Source of the DNA: JBPOIS01 sp052034295 | Lineage (GTDB): Bacteria; Pseudomonadota; Gammaproteobacteria; Pseudomonadales; Moraxellaceae | NCBI GenBank assembly: GCA_052034295.1 | Contig: JBPOIS010000072.1 | Location: 1-9,075 of the forward strand | Direction of reading: 5' to 3' | Length of the DNA stretch: 9,075 bases | The notes under the pieces: generated by a model | The model's database searches: none | What the model was told of the DNA's origin: nothing | The model's input: the letters and a program-made list of their open reading frames with translations, nothing else | Shown here: positions 5,668 through 9,075 of the stretch, piece after piece | How positions within the stretch are numbered: the stretch's first letter is position 1 | How the letters are laid out: every line of letters begins with the position of its first letter | Program-made: the position numbers and the translations under genes

Positions 5668-5929
5668 GTGAGGGTGATCGAGCTTTTTATGGCGGCCATG
5701 GCGGGGCGGCTGTACAGTGGTTTTGTAAAAAAAAACAACCCCAGCGCCGTGATGGTCCGCCCAACTGCTTGTCTGTACGGCCAAAATGCCTTTTGATGGA
5801 CGGCTTTGTTTTGTAAGCTGCAGTAACCTGTGTTTTTGTGGGCCTGATCGCGTCTACAGGCTGTAACGCAGCCGCGCAGGATTGAAGCAGTCGTGTCGTA
5901 GAGCAACAACCTTTTTTGCAGGATCAGTC

Positions 5930-7483
5930 ATGAGCGCGCCAGTGAATCCAGTCGTGGATGTGATGATTGTCGGGGGCGGCATCAACGGGGTGGGCATTGC
6001 CCGCGATGCCGCAGGGCGCGGCCTGTCAGTGCTGCTGGCCGAGAAGGGTGATTTTGCCGGGGCCACGTCGAGCGCGTCGAGCAAGCTGATCCACGGCGGC
6101 CTGCGCTATCTGGAGCACTACGAATTCCGGCTGGTCAGCGAAGCGCTGGCCGAGCGCGAGCGCCTGCTGGCCATCGCCCCGCACATTGCCTGGCCGATGA
6201 CCTTCATCATGCCGCATGTACCTGAACTCCGACCGCGCTGGATGATCCGCACCGGGCTGTTTTTGTACGACCGTCTGGGCGGGCGGATTTCTCTGGCCAA
6301 ATCCAGATCTGTGGCGCTCCGGGACACTGATCTGGGCGCGCCGCTGCAGCCGCAGTTCAGCCATGGGTTCAGCTATTCGGATGCGTGGGTGGACGATGCC
6401 CGGCTGGTGATCCTCAATGCCTGCTCGGCGCGTGACCATGGGGCCCAGTTGCTGGCGCGCACCCGTTTTGTGTCGGCGGTGCGTGGCGAGCAGGACGGAC
6501 AGACCGGCTGGCAGATTGCCCTGGAGCCGATGCCTGACCACCCGCAGCCTGATCAAGTGCCCCGGCAGGTGTTTGCCCGCATGCTGGTGAATGCCTCGGG
6601 ACCGTGGGTGCAGGACATCCGCGAACATGTGGACACGGGCGAGCCCGTCAAGGGGCAGGTGCGGCTGGTGCAGGGCTCACACATGGTGGTGCGCAAGCGC
6701 TTCGAGGGTGAACAGGCCTACATCCTGCAACACACCGACCGGCGGGTGATTTTCATGCTGCCCTATGAGCAGGATTACACCCTGATCGGCACCACCGAGA
6801 CCACCCTGACCGACCCCAATGCGGTCCCGCGCATGACCGACGAAGAAGTCGAATACCTGTGTGGTGCCGTCAACCGCTATCTGGCCGAGCCGGTCACCCC
6901 AGCCGATGTGGTCTGGCGCTACAGCGGCGTGCGGCCGCTGGTGGACGATGGCAGCAGCAACGCCTCCGCCGTGACCCGGGACTATGAGCTGAAAATCGAT
7001 GCCACCGCAGACAAGAAAGCCCCGCTGCTCACCGTGCTGGGCGGCAAGCTGACCACCTACCGCAAGCTGGCCGAACATGCCCTGGAAAAGTTGCTGCCCT
7101 ATGCCCCGCAGGCCAGCAAGGTGGCGTGGACCCACACCGAAGTGCTGCCCGGCGGTGACATTCCCCAGGGCTGGAAAGGCTTTGAGGACTGGCTGCTGGT
7201 GCTGCTGGACCAGCACAGCGGTTTTGACCGGGACTGGCTGACGGCACTGGCACGGCGCTATGGCACGCGCGTCAGCGGGATCCTTGGCGATGCGCAGCGG
7301 CTGGAGGATCTGGGCCAGCACTTCGGGGCCGGACTGACCGAGGCCGAAGCCCGCTACCTGCACCAGCACGAGTGGGCGTGGCAGGCCGATGACATCCTGT
7401 GGCGGCGCAGCAAGTGCGGCCTGCACATGAGCGACACCGAACGCCAGCAGTTCCGCGAGTGGTTTGCCCGCGAACTGGGGTAA
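5930..7483 (+). CDS. glpD: Aerobic glycerol-3-phosphate dehydrogenase GlpD
   Basis: The protein has 517 residues. It is an FAD enzyme on the inner face of the cytoplasmic membrane that oxidises sn-glycerol-3-phosphate to dihydroxyacetone phosphate and passes electrons to quinone. The dinucleotide-binding motif GGGINGVG is at 15-22 with the distal acid E38. The FAD/substrate signature ATSSASSKLIHGGLRYLE spans 45-62, and YSDAWVDDARL, YSGVRPL (331-337), SAVTRDYEL and GGKLTTYRKL (371-380) follow in order. The C-terminal DAO_C part, with HEWAWQADDILWRRSK, is complete. Length and motifs match the E. coli enzyme closely. The frame is open back to 5882, but ATG 5930 has AGGA (5920-5923) six bases upstream and begins at the family start. 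ycgN follows after 36 bases, probably in one transcript. Regulation by a GlpR-like repressor is usual in the family, but no operator was recognised here, and no glpF, glpK or glpR is in the window. Confidence 0.97.
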   Translation: MSAPVNPVVDVMIVGGGINGVGIARDAAGRGLSVLLAEKGDFAGATSSASSKLIHGGLRYLEHYEFRLVSEALAERERLLAIAPHIAWPMTFIMPHVPELRPRWMIRTGLFLYDRLGGRISLAKSRSVALRDTDLGAPLQPQFSHGFSYSDAWVDDARLVILNACSARDHGAQLLARTRFVSAVRGEQDGQTGWQIALEPMPDHPQPDQVPRQVFARMLVNASGPWVQDIREHVDTGEPVKGQVRLVQGSHMVVRKRFEGEQAYILQHTDRRVIFMLPYEQDYTLIGTTETTLTDPNAVPRMTDEEVEYLCGAVNRYLAEPVTPADVVWRYSGVRPLVDDGSSNASAVTRDYELKIDATADKKAPLLTVLGGKLTTYRKLAEHALEKLLPYAPQASKVAWTHTEVLPGGDIPQGWKGFEDWLLVLLDQHSGFDRDWLTALARRYGTRVSGILGDAQRLEDLGQHFGAGLTEAEARYLHQHEWAWQADDILWRRSKCGLHMSDTERQQFREWFARELG

Positions 7484-7519
7484 ACTCGGCAGGTTCATCC
7501 GGCAACTGGAGTTTTTCCC

Positions 7520-7963
7520 ATGCGGCCACGTTTCTGGGCGCAATACCCACTGGAGGCCCTGACGCCTGAGGAGTGGGAAGCCCTCTGTGATGGCTGTGGG
7601 CTGTGCTGTCTGGTCAAGCTCGAAGACGAAGACTCCGGTGAGGTGGCCTACACGCGGGTGGCCTGCAAACTGCTGGACCCGGCCACCGGCTGGTGCAGCC
7701 AGTATGCTGAGCGCCGCCTGCACGTCCCGGACTGCATCCAGTTGACCCCGGCGCTGGTGGCGCAATTGCGCTGGCTGCCGCGCACCTGTGCCTATCGGCT
7801 GGTTCATGAAAAAAAGCCCCTGCCGGACTGGCACCCCCTGCTCACCGGCCATCCCGACAGCACCCGGCAGGCCCGCCAGTCGGTCGCCGGGCGCAGCCTC
7901 AGTGAGCTGCAGGTGCCCGAGGACGAGCTGGAACACCACATCGTGCGCTGGGTGAAAATTTAA
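7520..7963 (+). CDS. ycgN: YcgN family protein (UPF0260), conserved cysteine cluster
   Basis: The protein has 147 residues, the usual length for the YcgN family. The family signature is plain: EWEALCDGCGLCCLVKLED (C23, C26, C29, C30), then VACK (C49), a further cysteine at 59, DCIQLT (C72), WLPRTCAYRL (C90) and LPDWHPLLTG. The CxxCxxCC block is of the kind thought to bind an Fe-S cluster or zinc (related to the Fe-S oxidoreductase-like CxxCxxCC domain); the cellular role is unknown. ATG 7520 has GGAG (7508-7511) eight bases upstream. It starts 36 bases after glpD, with no promoter or terminator visible between, so it is probably co-transcribed with glpD. No terminator is visible after it either, before the next promoter at 7972. 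The family call is sure; the function is not. Confidence 0.95.
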   Translation: MRPRFWAQYPLEALTPEEWEALCDGCGLCCLVKLEDEDSGEVAYTRVACKLLDPATGWCSQYAERRLHVPDCIQLTPALVAQLRWLPRTCAYRLVHEKKPLPDWHPLLTGHPDSTRQARQSVAGRSLSELQVPEDELEHHIVRWVKI

Positions 7964-7971
7964 GACGGACC

Positions 7972-8000
7972 TTGCGACATCCTGCGGGCCCATCTATGCT
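7972..8000 (+). promoter_or_regulatory. Sigma70-type promoter for the glycine-zipper protein gene
   Basis: TTGCGA (7972-7977) and TATGCT (7995-8000) are 17 bases apart, each matching consensus at 4 of 6 positions. The start point would be near 8007, about 100 bases before the ATG at 8106. It begins 8 bases after the ycgN stop, so the gene can be expressed independently of glpD-ycgN. Confidence 0.5.
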
Positions 8001-8009
8001 CGAATCAGT

Positions 8010-8055
8010 GTGGCTTTGCCTTTTGGACCACCTTCGGGTGAAGCGACTGTGCCAC
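8010..8055 (+). repeat. Leader hairpin upstream of the glycine-zipper protein gene
   Basis: GTGGC (8010-8014) pairs with GCCAC (8051-8055). Inside lies CACC (8029-8032), TTCG (8033-8036), GGTG (8037-8040), a 4-bp stem with a stable TTCG-type loop. It falls within the predicted 100-base leader and is too far upstream to cover the ribosome site at 8094-8097. It has no T tract, so it is not an intrinsic terminator. Confidence 0.3.
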
Positions 8056-8105
8056 CGGCAATGTCTGGATTCAGAGCGTTTTGATCAGCCTGCAGGACCC
8101 GGATC

Positions 8106-9075
8106 ATGGGCATCAAAGACCTTTTGCTCAATGTGGTGACCATCGGGGGCCATGGCCGTGTACAGGCCGCGATCCGGCAGTACGAGGACGGTTACCAGCA
8201 CTATCAGCGGCATTATCAGCAGGCCAAGTACCTCGAAGACCAGATCCGGCACACCATTGACCAGATGGGCCAGTGTGCCGAACGGGCCGTGCGTCTGTTG
8301 CAGCTTTCCCAGCAGTTACTGCTCCAGCAGCGTACCGACCTGCAGACGCTGACCTCAGCCCCGACCGTGGGTGCCGTGATGAGCGTACAAAAAACCCATC
8401 ACCTGCTCGAAAGCTACTCCTCCGCACTGGAGGCCTCCAAGGGGGCGGGACTGGGTGCAGCCACTGCTGCGGGGTCGTGGGCACTGGTGTCGTTGCTGGG
8501 CACGGCTTCCACGGGCACGGCCATTGGTACCCTGTCGGGGGCTGCAGCCACCAATGCCACGCTGGCCTGGTTTGGCGGTGGCGCACTGGCCGCAGGGGGC
8601 GGTGGCATGGCCATGGGCATGATGACCCTGGGCGGGCTGGTCGCGCTGCCGCTGATTGCCTTTTCGGCATGGAGTACCCACAACAAAGCTGACGAAATCG
8701 AGCAGCGTACCGAAGAGCTGCGGCTGGCCGACGAAAAGCTCCAGCAGGCCTTGCCAGTGTTGCGGCAGCAACAACAACTGGCCACCCAGCAACACCAGCG
8801 CATCAGTCAGGGGGTGGCTCAACTGGAGGCGGTGTATGAGCGGGTTCGCAGGGTCCTGCTGCCAATCTGGTTGTTGAGCCACTTGTGGCGTCTGCTGTGT
8901 CTGTGGTTTGGACGCGGCTATTATCAGGCGCAGGATGGGCCTGCATTGACAGCGCTGGATCAGGCCAATGCCCAGTTTCTGGCCCTGTTTGCCGACCCGG
9001 AGGACACGCATGCCCCGGTGGATCAATCGGCCCTTGCCCTCAGACGCCCGTTGCCTCCGCCGGAAAAGCAGTCGG
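8106..9075 (+). CDS. Unrecognised membrane-associated protein: coiled coils flanking a glycine-zipper-like hydrophobic core (3' end outside window)
   Basis: The frame is open from ATG 8106 (AGGA at 8094-8097, eight bases upstream) to the window end, giving 323 residues with no stop. No enzyme motif is seen. Order of parts: a short N-terminal stretch; a Gln-, Tyr- and charge-rich helical region, probably coiled coil (about 20-85); a long hydrophobic Gly/Ala/Thr-rich region (about 112-190) containing SGAAATNATLAWFGGG (144-159), then GGGGMAMG and LGGLVALPLIAF; a second strongly charged, Gln-rich coiled coil (about 191-248); and a third hydrophobic, Trp/Leu-rich segment, LLPIWLLSHLWRLLCLWF (251-268). 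After that comes a Pro-rich, probably flexible tail. The glycine spacing suggests a hairpin of closely packed membrane helices. From memory, very similar Ala-Thr-Asn-Ala-Thr-Leu-Ala-Trp plus poly-Gly segments occur in assorted uncharacterised bacterial proteins, but I cannot name a family. A pore-forming or membrane-remodelling partner role is only a guess. Base use resembles its neighbours. Confidence 0.85.
   Translation, partial: MGIKDLLLNVVTIGGHGRVQAAIRQYEDGYQHYQRHYQQAKYLEDQIRHTIDQMGQCAERAVRLLQLSQQLLLQQRTDLQTLTSAPTVGAVMSVQKTHHLLESYSSALEASKGAGLGAATAAGSWALVSLLGTASTGTAIGTLSGAAATNATLAWFGGGALAAGGGGMAMGMMTLGGLVALPLIAFSAWSTHNKADEIEQRTEELRLADEKLQQALPVLRQQQQLATQQHQRISQGVAQLEAVYERVRRVLLPIWLLSHLWRLLCLWFGRGYYQAQDGPALTALDQANAQFLALFADPEDTHAPVDQSALALRRPLPPPEKQS

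Larger units (their letters stand above)
5539..5929. other. Divergent intergenic region between the UPF0391 gene and glpD
   Basis: This 391-base stretch has no credible gene. It contains the nested inverted repeat at 5574-5618 and the palindrome at 5622-5631; a TTGACA on the − strand (complement of 5580-5585) with no good −10 partner; a TATAGT on the − strand (complement of 5630-5635) with no good −35 partner; and a 7-bp hairpin at 5644-5664. From about 5700 to 5900 it is T-rich relative to the coding DNA, with several T runs, and must hold the glpD promoter. I could not pick a convincing hexamer pair or a GlpR-type operator. Confidence 0.6.

Noticed and set aside
5374..5784. 136-codon version of the UPF0391 gene starting at 5784
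   Set aside because: The extra N-terminal part is unlike the family and would run through the inverted repeats. The family start MFRW at 5538 has a strong ribosome site.
5700..5929. GlpR-type operator upstream of glpD
   Set aside because: I looked for paired half-sites with a TTCG/CGAA core as in enterobacteria and saw none. Absence by eye does not exclude a diverged operator, so nothing is annotated.
6677..7993. Long open frame (438 codons) on the − strand opposite glpD and ycgN
   Set aside because: It lies antisense to two well-identified genes. The translation is a low-complexity mirror of GC-rich codons with no recognisable domain.

Overview
The window is GC-rich, densely coded DNA from a Gram-negative bacterium, most likely a gammaproteobacterium. 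The three genes closest to known families (acetate permease ActP, glycerol-3-phosphate dehydrogenase GlpD and the YcgN protein) all resemble the Escherichia coli versions closely in motifs and length. The species cannot be named from this sequence. No mobile element, CRISPR array, rRNA gene or convincing tRNA gene is present.

Layout, left to right. (1) The 3' end of actP (1-520, +) closes with a strong intrinsic terminator (541-565). (2) Two long + strand genes of unknown function follow (635-1849 and 1983-3275). Read side by side, their proteins are diverged full-length relatives. Only the first carries a C-terminal SEC-C zinc motif. (3) A compact − strand cluster runs mutY (5104 to 4082), an M23-type peptidase lipoprotein (4085 to 3564) and a small unrecognised protein (3536 to 3291). 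mutY and the peptidase gene share 4 bases. (4) A 269-base gap upstream of mutY (5105-5373) holds a − strand hairpin with a T tract that no visible gene explains, and a 12-bp bidirectional terminator. (5) A 54-residue UPF0391/YtjA-type membrane peptide is encoded on the − strand (5538 to 5374). (6) A 391-base divergent gap (5539-5929) has nested inverted repeats and a perfect 10-bp palindrome. (7) glpD (5930-7483, +) and ycgN (7520-7963, +) lie 36 bases apart and probably form an operon. (8) A fairly good sigma70-type promoter at 7972-8000 starts a new unit, whose open reading frame (8106 to beyond the window end) encodes an unrecognised protein with a glycine-zipper-like hydrophobic core between two coiled-coil stretches.

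Metabolically, ActP (acetate uptake) and GlpD (entry of glycerol-3-phosphate electrons into the quinone pool) fit a respiratory heterotroph. MutY handles oxidative DNA damage and the M23 lipoprotein acts in the envelope. Nothing ties these into one pathway beyond the local operons. The parts most likely to be undescribed are the tandem paralogue pair, the glycine-zipper protein at the right edge and the structured non-coding segment upstream of mutY.
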